DNA of 30,062 nucleotides from Ascoidea asiatica (lineage: Eukaryota > Ascomycota > Saccharomycetes > Ascoideales > Ascoideaceae), in contig BCKQ01000014.1 in assembly GCA_001600695.1 (NCBI GenBank), forward strand, positions 359,555 to 389,616, given 5' to 3'. Position numbers and translations under genes: made by a program. Positions 20,501-29,909 of the stretch are shown piece by piece (position 1 is the stretch's first letter; each line of letters begins with the position of its first letter). Below the pieces are notes generated by a model. It ran no database searches and was not told where the DNA came from. It saw only the letters and a program-made list of their open reading frames with translations.

Positions 20501-22155
20501 TGAACGCCTCTTAGAAGAGTGGTTTTTGATCAGATTCATATTCTTTCTACTCAAGGGAGCTTTAGGGAAACCATTGATCTTATACATACAATTTCCTCAC
20601 CCTCGTTGCTTCATCAAGCAGTTGGATAAACAGCAACTTTACCAGCTAATAATGTAGATAAGGCGAACCCGACCTTGCATATCAACATGGATATCTTCTA
20701 TTCTAAAAATCTAATTAATAACAATATTTTATTCGCTTATTTGCAAACGAGAAACCTATCGATTAATAACATGGTAAGGGGTTTCAATTTCCATAAAGAC
20801 GCCACAGCAATCATTTATGTAAAAACATTGCAGGATGTAGAAGATGCACACTCGAAGTTGATAGGATGTGGTGATGTTTCGTTAAAATCCACTGGAAGAT
20901 ACTCGCTGTATTATAAAGTGAAACGCCTAAACATTGTTGGTCTAACGATAACGCGATTATGACTGCTGCTGAAGGATTTTTTCATGGAGTTGATTATCCC
21001 AAGGTTAAATATTTGGTGCTTTGTAACTTAGTTGGGAATTTCATAGATTTTATTCAAGGGTCTGGAAGGGTAGGGCGATGTAAGAATTTCCATGGCCATT
21101 CATTGCTATTAAATAATACCTGCTACCGATTTGAGCAGGAGCACAATATAGATGTTATTCTGGTTAAAGGGTGCAATGAAATATTGAACAATACAAAAAG
21201 TATCTTTTCTCTGTTGGGGGGGGGGTTATTTGGCTCCGAAACCTTTAAATACAGAGTCTAGCTTGCGGGATTGTGCGTTAGGTAAAAGGTATTTTGGAAC
21301 GAACTTCCCAGTAGGATAACTGAAGTTGGTAATAATAATAAGATCTCCGTTCCATTAAACAACAAAAGTCGAGTTAACGAAAAGCATATTTCATCTAAAT
21401 AAATACAGGTAGTGGATGTGAGTGCTTTTTACAATAGTATGACGCACATGTTCGGTCCGTAAAATGACGGGTTTATGGGTTTGATATCCCAGAGCCGCGT
21501 CAAAACTTGAACTGATTTTATCAACAACATCACTCAACTAACTTATACAAAGACTTTGAATTTTGTCTCCATCACATGGATAATTCTTTACGTGGTTCAG
21601 CATGCAGTGAAGAAGAGAAATGTTGTTCATCCTGTTTGTTTTCGCAGAACTTCATATCGTTTCAGTCCGACTCCAATAATAAATTTCCTTTAAAAACACA
21701 TCACTTTGACCATTCCGAAAAATATTGTAGAAGTGGGAGACAGATTACGGATATGGTAATTGTTTTGAAACTTTTTATTGAACACTGGAATTCTAGCTTA
21801 ATGGAAAAGCAAGATGGGTATTTTGATATTCTAAAGATTGATATCAAATATACATGTATGTTTGAAGTAGCTACTGAACTAGTCGAAAATCAATCTAATA
21901 GTCAATCCATCCAATTTTATTCTTAGTCTGATTGCTAAGACTTCTATTTTTTCAAATTTCAAAACAGATGTTACTGACTAATTTGTCTCACAATTGTATG
22001 ACAGCAAGTGCGATGTGCATAAGCTATTGATTGAAGAACCCCGGAAACTTAAAAGCTATCAAGGAGATCACGAGCATAGACCATTGCTGTTAGCAGATGT
22101 AATTGTAGCTGTTTCTTTATTTTTGATTTCTATATACTTTAGGGATTTAAATTAG
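17581..22155 (+). pseudogene. large RecQ-type helicase gene, decayed
   Basis: Coding sense runs for about 4.5 kb. The N-terminal part (17581-18594) keeps one phase and includes a Cys/His cluster (FLCSHCHYVHRS) and a second Cys-x2-Cys set (CYICASS ... SPCLACKM). The middle (18594-20100) includes PYRMSELSTIKLTNLNSGD and GPRNIFVRGDQKIQLNIKY, and a block LALAAAYHNSNAADFNYSMS ending in SNSWHKIL. The helicase core follows (Walker A at 20229-20243, motif VI at 21055-21078), then a Cys-rich tail (SACSEEEKCCSSCLF) and a last conserved-looking piece HKLLIEEPRKLKSYQGDHEH. This order resembles giant fungal RecQ-like helicases with N-terminal zinc fingers (OrsD-like and telomere-linked types) found in mobile or subtelomeric DNA. 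Internal TAA/TAG (17686, 17698, 17761, 17932, 17947, 18394 and later), a few TGA (17965, 18595) and phase changes near 18.8, 19.3, 20.2, 20.48 and 20.95 kb argue for inactivity. A GTAAGT...TTTTTCAG pair at 19258-19311 could be an intron but does not restore the frame by itself. Confidence 0.6.
20180..21240 (+). other. superfamily-2 helicase core within the decayed gene
   Basis: Motifs in order: VTVMSTGVGKYMIYINP (motif I, ATP binding, 20229-20243); DRIVVSVEALYLTQF (a segment usual before motif II); LERLLEEWFLI near 20514, where the usual DECH box is degenerate; KPLILYIQF near 20570, where the TAT box of motif III is lost; TAIIYVKTLQDVEDAHSKL (motif IV region); AAEGFFHGVDYPKVKYLVL (motif V, 20974 on); and an intact QGSGRVGR (motif VI arginine finger, 21055-21078). 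Phase changes between motifs I and II and before motif V, plus loss of the DExH box, mean it cannot work as written. A 10-G run at 21216-21225 lies just downstream and is unusual for this AT-rich DNA. Confidence 0.7.
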
Positions 22156-23848
22156 TTAAAGAAAAGTTTAAAAAATAATCCTATTAGCCCCTCTTATAGG
22201 TGTTGTTCATTTTTTCCTTTTGGCAAATATTATTTACCGTACTCAAGCATACTCAGTCATCAGCAAAACATTTGTAGCTTTAATTAAATATGACCTTTAA
22301 TCGATAATTAGCCGACATAATATCTTCTAGCTTTTAAAAAAGTATTTTCCTAATATTTTTTTAACAATACGAATCCATCATTGCTGAATCTGTATTATTT
22401 TTTTTTTCGATTTTTCTGGCCCATTTCCTATTATTTGCATAACGTAATATTTACAAAGCAAAAACGGGGGTTCAAACGTCGTTTGCCCCCTCGAGAGTTA
22501 ATGAATTAGACTACCAACGGACATTTATAGTAAACTATGCTGAATGGGAATCAAAATACATTGATATGTAATATTGTTGACACTCCTGTATACCGTATAT
22601 GGCACATGCACAACCGCTTCTAATAAATACAATCAGTTGAATAAAGAGATGACATGATTACCCGAAATATTTACCAATGTAATGTAAAGCAGGTTACATT
22701 CAAGATAGTTTATGATAATGTGAAATAGCTTAATTCCAGAAGTGGAGGAAAAAATTACTATCTTGAGTAGTAAACTAAAATTAGATAGCTAAAGTAGGTA
22801 AACCAAATCAGTAACGCACATGATTTTATCGGAAAACAAATAAAAACCGTGAATTTCATAAAACGATAAGTTAAATGCAAACAAAAAAAAAGTTTCAATA
22901 TTTTCATTTGTAAGGAACATCTCAGTAATCTCTGTTCTTATTTGCATTTTGCTTACTAACGTACACATAGACCACTCTTAACCGCAATTAAAAAATGGCT
23001 AATTTTTCGATTTCGACCGGTGCCTTAAACATGTGAAACCATTTCAAACCGGAAAAATTTGTTCATTTTCAGGAAATACTGAGGTTAGAACAGGTCTTTC
23101 CGGACAAGCGAGGTGCATAACCTGCATGATATTTCTTGTGAGTGTATTTCTATATCACGGTATATACAGTCAAACGTACTATTGATAATCAGCTTTACGG
23201 CTAATATTTCTATCTGACAACACAAAATTTAGAATCATTGAATTGAAAGTTTATTTATTTGACCACTAAAGGTATATGTTGTTTATTATGTTAATTCCTG
23301 TTTAATTTTTCACTGTTGGTTAAGCTGAAATTTGGGTCCTTGCACATGATAGAAAATTGGCTGTTCCTTACAATTCCAATAAGCAGTCCTCAGTTAAAAG
23401 TGTGAAAAGTAAATATCGAATAAGATAAAGTTCAGCGTCAGGATAGGGGAGAACATAAAACCATTTTGATAGGGGATTCTCCAAACTAAGTAATTTTTAC
23501 ATTAAACAGCACCCGTCCTTACACTGCGACATCAGCTGCATTATAACAAAACATGCATCCTTCGTTTAATTGAGCTTCTTGTAAAAAGTGAGTCCAACTG
23601 TCATTTCGCACTACTATCATAGTCCACACGGCTAGCAAAATCTGGCATGACGGGTAACCTCCCTTGTGGTGTTTTCTTTTTTATCTTCTCTTTTAGTAAT
23701 GTTTTTTGTTACCGTCCCTTGTTTCAAATTTTGTCTATTCTTCCGAAGTTTCCATTTATACACGTCTTCTTCTCTTGTTTTGTAGTTTATTATAAAACAA
23801 TCATCATTTATTTAGAGCCTAGTGTAAAAATGATAATAAATAATCTAT
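22156..23848. other. gene-poor stretch between two coding blocks
   Basis: No open frame here looks coding; the Phe-rich 84-codon frame at 23647-23901 has the composition of T-rich noncoding DNA. The stretch contains hairpin-repeat copy 2 and A/T runs. Confidence 0.45.
22971..23140 (+). repeat. hairpin repeat, copy 2 (degenerate)
   Basis: ACCACTCTTAACCGCAA at 22971-22987 matches the left arm of copy 1; the right arm is degenerate. Further on, TGCCTTAAACATGTGAAACC matches copy 1, and GAGGTTAGAACAGGTCT and GAGGTGCATAACCTGCATGA match sequence near 26180-26270 in copy 3. Confidence 0.5.
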
Positions 23849-24322
23849 TTGAATTTAAATATTGCTTACTTTCGAAAAGATTATTGTGTCAAACACATTG
23901 ATTCTCAAAATATTTATAATGGTGCTGTAAATTGTTCCTGGATTGCAGGTCAATCAAAGCAAACTAAAACTGGAAGTGACATAACCGTGTATAAACAGCA
24001 TATCAATTTTCCTGAAAAATATGCACTTATTATTAATTCAGGCGAAAGACCCTCTGATGAACAAGACCCACTAAGTGATGAGTCTGACAGTACTGTAAAT
24101 ATTGAACCATACTACGTCCAGTACAACGAAGTTGAAGAAGTTACGATACACATAAATTTTGCCAGAAATGCAAGCGAAACTTTGTTAGATCTAGTTTCTC
24201 AGATGGAGATCTTTTGTACTTCTGATTTTAATAGGTCAGCCCACTTGTCCCAAGCAAGCACTTTTCTAACCAGAGTAAGAATGTTATTGCAAGAAATACA
24301 GAGAGAAAACATTGCGATATAA
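23849..24322 (+). CDS. unknown acidic protein or exon
   Basis: An uninterrupted 157-codon frame, one of the longest in the window, with a balanced composition: ITVYKQHINFPEKYALIINS, an acidic stretch ERPSDEQDPLSDESDSTVNI, then EEVTIHINFARNASETLLDL and a helical end TRVRMLLQEIQRENIAI. It has no ATG near its start, so it is probably an internal exon or part of a longer gene. The next frame (24324-25073) follows in a different phase with almost no gap, suggesting one gene with a phase change or intron. No family is recognised. It is the second candidate cargo gene between the inverted repeats. Confidence 0.45.
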   Translation: MNLNIAYFRKDYCVKHIDSQNIYNGAVNCSWIAGQSKQTKTGSDITVYKQHINFPEKYALIINSGERPSDEQDPLSDESDSTVNIEPYYVQYNEVEEVTIHINFARNASETLLDLVSQMEIFCTSDFNRSAHLSQASTFLTRVRMLLQEIQRENIAI

Positions 24323-24323
24323 A

Positions 24324-25073
24324 ATGTTCTTATCAACTCCAACTGTCTCACTATTTTCGGACAGATCTCTAATTATATCTGACTAATTTGATAAGGAGTA
24401 TGTAAATTACTTAAATAAATATCGTATTTGTGGCTTGCATTTTTACTATCCTCTCCATGAAACATTTTGGTGGGACTGGATCACTCCTATGGCTTTGTTG
24501 TTTAGGGGGGAAATGCCAGACACAATCAACCATTAAAGGACTACCTTTAGAATTTTTTTCCAGTTTGAAAAAATAATTAATTGTCAGTTTTAAGAAAACT
24601 AAGCTTTCAATTCCCTTCTATAACCATGTAATCCCCCATTTAGGACAATGCCATTCAAATTTCAGGTAATATCCGTCATCTATGGATATAATGCTATCAA
24701 GGCTTATTGTGACGATCCGCTGAATTTGTGAGCTAAATTTACCTCCTGGGCCAAAAGAGCTAATTCTATTACTGTCAATAATAATGAGTTCTTGGAAGAA
24801 ATGAATACCAGGACTGAGTATTTAGCATCTCTTGTGAAAAATACTATTGGTAACTCCAAAATTTATATTACAGACGATAGTTATGACAATATGATTCTGG
24901 CTGGTGCCGCTGAAGTTCCTAGGTATTGCATCAAACACAAGGGGACCCTTTAGCATACTGCCAGGAAAAGGGGAAATAATAACCAAATTCAATGGAAATT
25001 TGCTTCCGCCCCCGCATTTGCCATGGAGAAGCTCCTAGGATTTTTTTCAATGAAAACAGTTTTTCTAATTTAA
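24324..25073 (+). pseudogene. 250-codon frame punctuated by five TAA, one TGA and one TAG
   Basis: ATG at 24324 opens MFLSTPTVSLFSDRSLIISD. One phase stays coding-like for 250 codons with no indel: KEYVNYLNKYRICGLHFYYP, HETFWWDWITPMALLFRG, FQVISVIYGYNAIKAYCDD, NNNEFLEEMNTRTEYLASLV, KIYITDDSYDNMILAGAAEV and WKFASAPAFAMEKLLGFF. TAA interrupts it at 24384, 24534, 24591, 24600 and 24621, TGA at 24729, TAG at 24951, and TAA ends it at 25071. All five Trp codons in the frame are intact. No domain is recognised. It directly follows the 157-codon block and probably belongs to the same gene. It is either a young pseudogene without indels or a gene in which TAA/TAG are sense codons. Confidence 0.45.
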
Positions 25074-25189
25074 AATCAGCCAGAATGAAACTAAATAGCA
25101 TGTTTCGTAATATTCCTAAACCTTTATTGGTGGTTTCATAGAGAGTACATAAAAAAACACGTATATTATTTTTATTCAGTAACAGGTTA

Positions 25190-25222
25190 AAAAGATATAG
25201 ATATATAGATATATATATCTAT
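25190..25222. repeat. GATATA microsatellite, self-complementary
   Basis: AAAGATATAGATATATAGAT continues into ATATATATCT; the end can pair with the start (AGATAT with ATATCT). A simple AT-rich tandem repeat. Confidence 0.75.
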
Positions 25223-26040
25223 TTTCAATTTTATACAGCATAATGATCTTCCGTTTTCTCAAATCATCTAACTGAACACTCGCACTACATTTATTTACCG
25301 AAAATTAAGATAAAAACTTACTTAAATTCAATACACGAAACACATCGGTGCTATTACGAATTTTCAGTAAGTTCATGTTTGGCTTCCAGTCTAGTTAACT
25401 TTTCGTAAAAAAGTCATTTGCTGTTTACTTGTTTATGTTTTTAACATAGCTCTATCGGCTGAGTTTTGTTTACTAAAGTAGCACACACGTCCTAGCTGCA
25501 TCCTTTATTTTCCAATATAAATTCAATCCATGTAAACGAATTATTTTATTATCAGTGGTCTTTCTTTAAACTAGCAACAGTATTCTGTTCTAACAAAATA
25601 CAATAAATGCTGGGAAAGTTACTTCAAACCTCCCGTGTTTGTGGTTAAAATTCCCCATATTATATTATACTTCAAATATATAGTAAATGAGCAGTGTGGC
25701 AGATTCGTACAACGGGAACTTTAATTGTTACAGATTTAGGTGTTAATGTGCCTTCTGGGCCACATATATTTACATATCCGTTACTTTGGAGTTTGTTGTA
25801 TCAACTTATTCTACTTGGTATATACTACTAATATTTCCTAAACTTGGTATCAGTGTTCTATATATGACCGTTATGAATGTATAGCTTACTATATCCCGAA
25901 TTCTCAATTTTGTAAGCAGTATCCTTACTTGGTGCCTACTACATAACAATACATTAACATTATATATTTATTCCCCTGTTGTGCTAAACCTGATTTGTTT
26001 TTATTATCAGGATTATAATTTCAGCAGTTTGGATAGTGTT

Positions 26041-26100
26041 GCATAAACCAGTCTTAAACGCAACTTCAAATCTCCAAATTTTGCGGTTATGAAGGGTCTG
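26041..26100 (+). repeat. hairpin repeat, copy 3
   Basis: ACCAGTCTTAAACGCAA (arm at 26055-26063), 17 bases, then TTGCGGTTAT at 26081-26090, then GAAGGGTCTG. The spacing equals that of copy 1, and one mismatch is present in the left arm. Confidence 0.65.
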
Positions 26101-26149
26101 TTATCAATGTATGAGTCTTTGTATTACGATAAATTCTCGACCCAAAGGC

Positions 26150-26280
26150 CAGGATTGCGGTTATAAAAGGTTTTTCATACACAGAGGTTGCATAACCCTC
26201 ATGCACATTCAGTTTTTAAGAGTTTCTAGTTGTGGCATTTTGGAGGTCACACCGGTAGTAAACAGGTCTGAAAGCCAAAA
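26150..26280 (+). repeat. hairpin repeat, right-half copy with downstream block
   Basis: TTGCGGTTAT at 26155-26164 repeats the right arm without a left partner. GAGGTTGCATAACCCTCATG and GAGGTCACACCGGTAGTAAAC then resemble the block downstream of copy 2. It is probably a second, partly deleted insertion or tandem duplication next to copy 3. Confidence 0.5.
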
Positions 26281-26605
26281 ATATCTCACGTTTATGGAAA
26301 CAGGCCATATAATTGGTGAAAGTCCGTAACCTAAATTTGAAAATTTTACATTTTCTAAAAGTTATTTCCATTTCTGCGATACTTTATCAGTCAACAGTGA
26401 GCGAAATTTTACAGCCTCTTTTTTGGTAAAAAATTAAAGATGTTCCGTAAATTTTGTCCGAAGCATTAAAAATATCTTATGTTTAATTACTTAACCAGAA
26501 GGTTCCAGAATAATGAATAATGAAAAAACTCTAAACAAAAAACTGATGGTACTTACCTTATATATTTACATTTTCTTTTATCTAAGAACCCCAGTGTCCA
26601 GACTC

Positions 26606-26833
26606 TCATTTCGGAGGTACTATACTGTTCCAAATTTGGTAATCAATTATTTCTCGTACCTCCGCATCCCTTTCTTGCTCCCGATTTTGTCTAATTCGCA
26701 ACCAGTTGTGATAAAGTGGTGTTGGACAATGGTTACTGCCGACCATAGAAGTTTGCAACTCGTATATAGAAGCCAGTGGTGTCAGTCTCAGCACTTGATT
26801 AGTGGCTGTTACCTCATTGCCTGCCACACGCAT
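26606..26833 (-). CDS. hypothetical 75-residue protein
   Basis: An ATG at 26833 opens MRVAGNEVTATNQVLRLTPL and the frame runs through CPTPLYHNWLRIRQNREQER to a TGA just after IVPPK. The composition is balanced and less AT-rich than the flanks, which is more protein-like than the overlapping 133-codon plus-strand frame (26513-26914). No family is recognised, and a fragment of a mobile-element gene is possible. Confidence 0.3.
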   Translation of the reverse strand: MRVAGNEVTATNQVLRLTPLASIYELQTSMVGSNHCPTPLYHNWLRIRQNREQERDAEVREIIDYQIWNSIVPPK

Positions 26834-27301
26834 TATCGTCAGCCACTTTGTGCCTACAAAAACCCGTCCCGACCACTTATTTCACCGGTAAAAAAGCGTT
26901 TTTCTGGAGACTAACGGAAATGCATACTTAACAGACCTTACATAACCGTTTTTTTCAAAAAAATTTAATTGCGGTTATCAGGGGTATATGCACTGTGCAG
27001 TTAATCATCGAAAATCATAGAATCCCACGAAAATACTGTGTAGATTAACAGCACATGTTATGGGCGTTTGTGACTTTCCTATATTTATTTATTTCGGATC
27101 ATGTGTTTTGTTGGGCAATACTACTCAGATACGGAGAATTGGATATATATCAAGAGAATATCCCACAAAAGGTAAAATATTAATAATTGTTTGTTTTCGT
27201 AAAATTTCTTTGGCCTTGTTATGTTTATAGTTAACCTATATTATGTTCCCTGAAAATAAATAAACCCAATAACTTTAATGGTTATTGATATTCTTACAGC
27301 A
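26834..27301. other. gene-poor stretch with a hairpin repeat
   Basis: It contains hairpin-repeat copy 4 at 26932-26985, then AT-rich sequence up to a TATTCTTACAG acceptor-like site at about 27301. Confidence 0.4.
26932..26985 (+). repeat. hairpin repeat, copy 4
   Basis: AGACCTTACATAACCG at about 26932-26948 and TTGCGGTTAT at 26969-26978 form the same type of inverted arms with a loop of similar length; the left arm has decayed in its last bases. Confidence 0.55.
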
Positions 27302-28099
27302 GTTCCTGCTAATTCAGCAAATGCCTCAAGTAAGCCAACATCATCAATTGCAGACCCAATATTGCACAAACTGAAGATTCAGTGAAAGTTATAACTAATA
27401 GTACTGTCTCCCTAAAATCAAAAATATCAAAAATAAAACTCGAAATCTTAACCTTCAGCAACCACTTGGTTCAAATTCAAATACCAAATAAAAATTAGAA
27501 CCAAATATGAATAAAAATATCAATAAAACCGTTTTCCAAAATATTAATCTTCGTTATTTCCATATGAATCGCTTTACTTAAATAATAAATTCTCTAATTC
27601 CAAAAAAGATATCTCAAATAAAACAAAAAAGAAAAAAAACAGTCACAATGGAAATTTAATTTCATCTTCATTAAATCATCCTGTATCATTAACTAATAAG
27701 AATCTACAACCTTCTACTACTAATATGTCAAATTCCACCACACAAGAAAACCCTACAACGGTTCCTGGAAATCGAAACATACTGTCTTCTAATAGTGAAG
27801 GGATTATCCCCCTTTTCTCCCTATGTAAACTTAAAAAAATGTTAGGAACACAGAATAGTAGTGATACATCTTTTGCTTTCACAATCAGATTGAATGTCAA
27901 TAACCAGTAATCTGTTGGAAAATCTGTTAATGTTCCTGCGAATCTTAATGAATCTGATATTATTGATGTTTCTGATAAAGAAGTTCCTTTGGATCACTTA
28001 ACAATTAATCTTACCTTCCAGAAGGTGCCAGTAGCCCCATCCAAGGGGGGATGAGATTATGAAGTTACTATCCCCGTTTTCACTTTCTACAAAGAAACA
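27302..28099 (+). pseudogene. Ser/Asn/Thr-rich protein gene, interrupted
   Basis: After an acceptor-like TTCTTACAG, coding-like pieces follow: VPANSANASSKPTSSIAD, then in another phase VKVITNSTVSLKSKISKIKL. From about 27565 one phase stays open: SNSKKDISNKTKKKKNSHNG, NMSNSTTQENPTTVPGNRN and SLCKLKKMLGTQNSSDTSFA, then past a TAA at 27908 NVPANLNESDIIDVSDKEVP and NLTFQKVPVAPSK, to a TGA at 28052. The codons around the TAA read NNQ-stop-SVGK, where Gln would fit. The protein is of the same low-complexity Asn/Ser/Lys type as the two genes at the left end of the window, so it may be host-like or belong to the same family. It abuts the inner end of the right inverted repeat. Confidence 0.4.
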
Positions 28100-29166
28100 A
28101 TTATTTAGGAAAAACATTCATGACGGGCTTTGGAAATAAAAGATAGCTATATATGCGAGATTATAAATTGTTATTAACACCATAGGTTTTGAAGCTTCAA
28201 AAGACACGTATCGATATTAGACGTAACAGAGTCATGGACTAAACAAAAATGTGTATACATTATGTACTACTGTGCATAGAGTTGCATAATTACACAAAAA
28301 TATACATACCCTTGAAACAGCTGCGCTAACTTGCTTGAAGAATAGATTAATTCGCATTACCTTTCATATGTCTAAGCAGAGGCACTCGGATACTGGAAAT
28401 CATGTGATATTATAGTCACAAGGCATAGGACATGTGTGCCTACGTCAGGTACAGTATACAAACTAGAAAAGAAGTAGGGATTTGAGCCATAGTCATATAA
28501 CCTTTAATAGCATATTAGAGCTAAACCACTCGGTATGAGGATAATAAAAGAGGACTTAGTATTTACCGTCTACCCGGATGGATGTTAAATCCGAAAGGCC
28601 AATCGGATCCAGGCCGGGATGTCTTCTGGAAGGATGATATTCCTAAGCCTAGATTCATGTGAGATAACGTTTAAGTCTCACTGCGTGTACCGAATTGTCT
28701 CGGAGTAAACAAGAGACTAGTTGAGCTAGTCCCTTGAGAACCTACTCCGAGGGTGAGTTTCGGGAGTGCTTCGGTATTGTCGATTAATCCTGGCATTCTA
28801 GTTCGGTTGTCTACCCGATTGGAAAGCGAGCGGATTGGTTTTAAAATGGAAAATTGAAACGTGCACTAGAATTGATTTCTAATCAAGTTTTCAACCCTTT
28901 TTACAAGGTAAACTTGATTCCCACCCTGATTCTACGAAGGAATCCTGGGATTTTTGGGAATTCCCGAGAATTCTCGATAGTTCTGCAGGACCTCGTAGGA
29001 ATCCTGAATTATTATAAAAGGAATCGATTTCCTCTTATTTTTTATATAATTTATTTAGTTTCCTTTTCACCTCATTAGCAAGAGTTAATTGATTAATACA
29101 TAGATTGTAAGGACGTAAAATTTATATACTCGCTTTTGTAAAGTGAATGAAAATTCACAACAAGTT
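28100..29166. repeat. right copy of the ~1 kb inverted repeat
   Basis: It is the reverse complement of 12275-13310 with matching order throughout, including the 31-base identical block at 28892-28922. Local inverted repeats inside it include GACTAGTTGAGCTAGTC near 28715-28731 and GGGAATTCCCGAGAATTC near 28956. At its outer end, GTGAATGAAAATTCACAACA corresponds to the ATGAATGAGAATTCAATACA that starts the gene beside the left copy, but no coding frame continues beyond. No target-site duplication is evident outside the two outer ends. The 74-codon frame at 28854-29078 within it is not taken as a gene. Confidence 0.85.
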
Positions 29167-29909
29167 TGAGTCCTGGGAACGTTTTTCCTGCTTCCACTTG
29201 TATCCTATTTGTCCGATTATCTGTTCCTGCCACCCGTTGAACATTGTTTGCCTAAGCGGCCTTGTGTTAGCGTCACTACTAATGCCATTATTTATCTAAA
29301 GCCTTGCTTACATGGATAATAATAGTTGATGGGATCCCAGTCAATAATAACAATTGCGAGACAACCAGTGATGACCGGAAACTCTTAACTTTAACCAAAA
29401 TAGAAAAGTACATCACCTGGCATGACAACCTTGCTTCAAAAATGATAATATCTGAGATTTGATAAGTAATTAAAAGGTTCTAGGTAACACCGCAATCACC
29501 GGGGTATTTCGGTGACAAACCCACACATTCTAAAAACGTAATAATAGGTTCGAGACCTTTAACATTTTTTTTAGGTTACTTGATGTATAGCGGTTTTTGG
29601 CAGTATGTACAACAATTGAAAATAGTATGAACAACAGCAAAATGTATTTATGCTCTCTGTTATTCTGATAAAACGTTTAGTGCTGTATACTAAAAAAAAT
29701 ATAACTACAGATATTGACTTAAAAAAAATTTTAATGTTTATTAAAAATAATTGGTTATGATAAAAAAAATAAAACTAAAATTGAAATAAAACACAGATAT
29801 TTGGGGCATATTTATATAAAAAACAATCTAGTATATAGTAATAAATAGTAATAAAAATTAATAAATAGTAATAAATAAAAAAATAAGTAGAAAAAAATAG
29901 AACATTAAG
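29167..29909. other. no gene recognised; AT-rich with AGTAATAAAT repeats
   Basis: A mixed stretch to about 29650, then A-rich DNA. From about 29835 to 29885 the unit AATAGTAATAAA recurs. No open frame over 60 codons is present. Confidence 0.5.

Larger units (their letters stand above)
25074..26605. other. gene-poor stretch with repeats
   Basis: No coding frame is supported. It holds a GATATA microsatellite at 25190-25222 and hairpin-repeat copies at 26041-26100 and 26150-26280. A 72-codon plus-strand frame at 26111-26329 lies across the repeat and is not taken as a gene. Confidence 0.45.

Noticed and set aside
17581-22155. Helitron Rep/helicase
   Set aside because: The helicase has RecQ-type superfamily-2 motifs, not a PIF1-type superfamily-1 helicase, and no Rep His-x-His motif was found.
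23647-23901. 84-codon Phe-rich frame
   Set aside because: It reflects T-rich noncoding sequence, and the real coding signal starts in another phase from about 23900.
26513-26914. 133-codon plus-strand frame
   Set aside because: Aromatic, irregular composition, overlapping a more protein-like minus-strand frame; the two cannot both be favoured and neither is strong.
16941-26985. CRISPR array
   Set aside because: The hairpin repeats are kilobases apart with no regular spacers, and the genome is eukaryotic in character.
12275-29166. LTR retrotransposon with the 1 kb repeats as LTRs
   Set aside because: The copies are inverted, not direct, and no gag-pol order lies between them.
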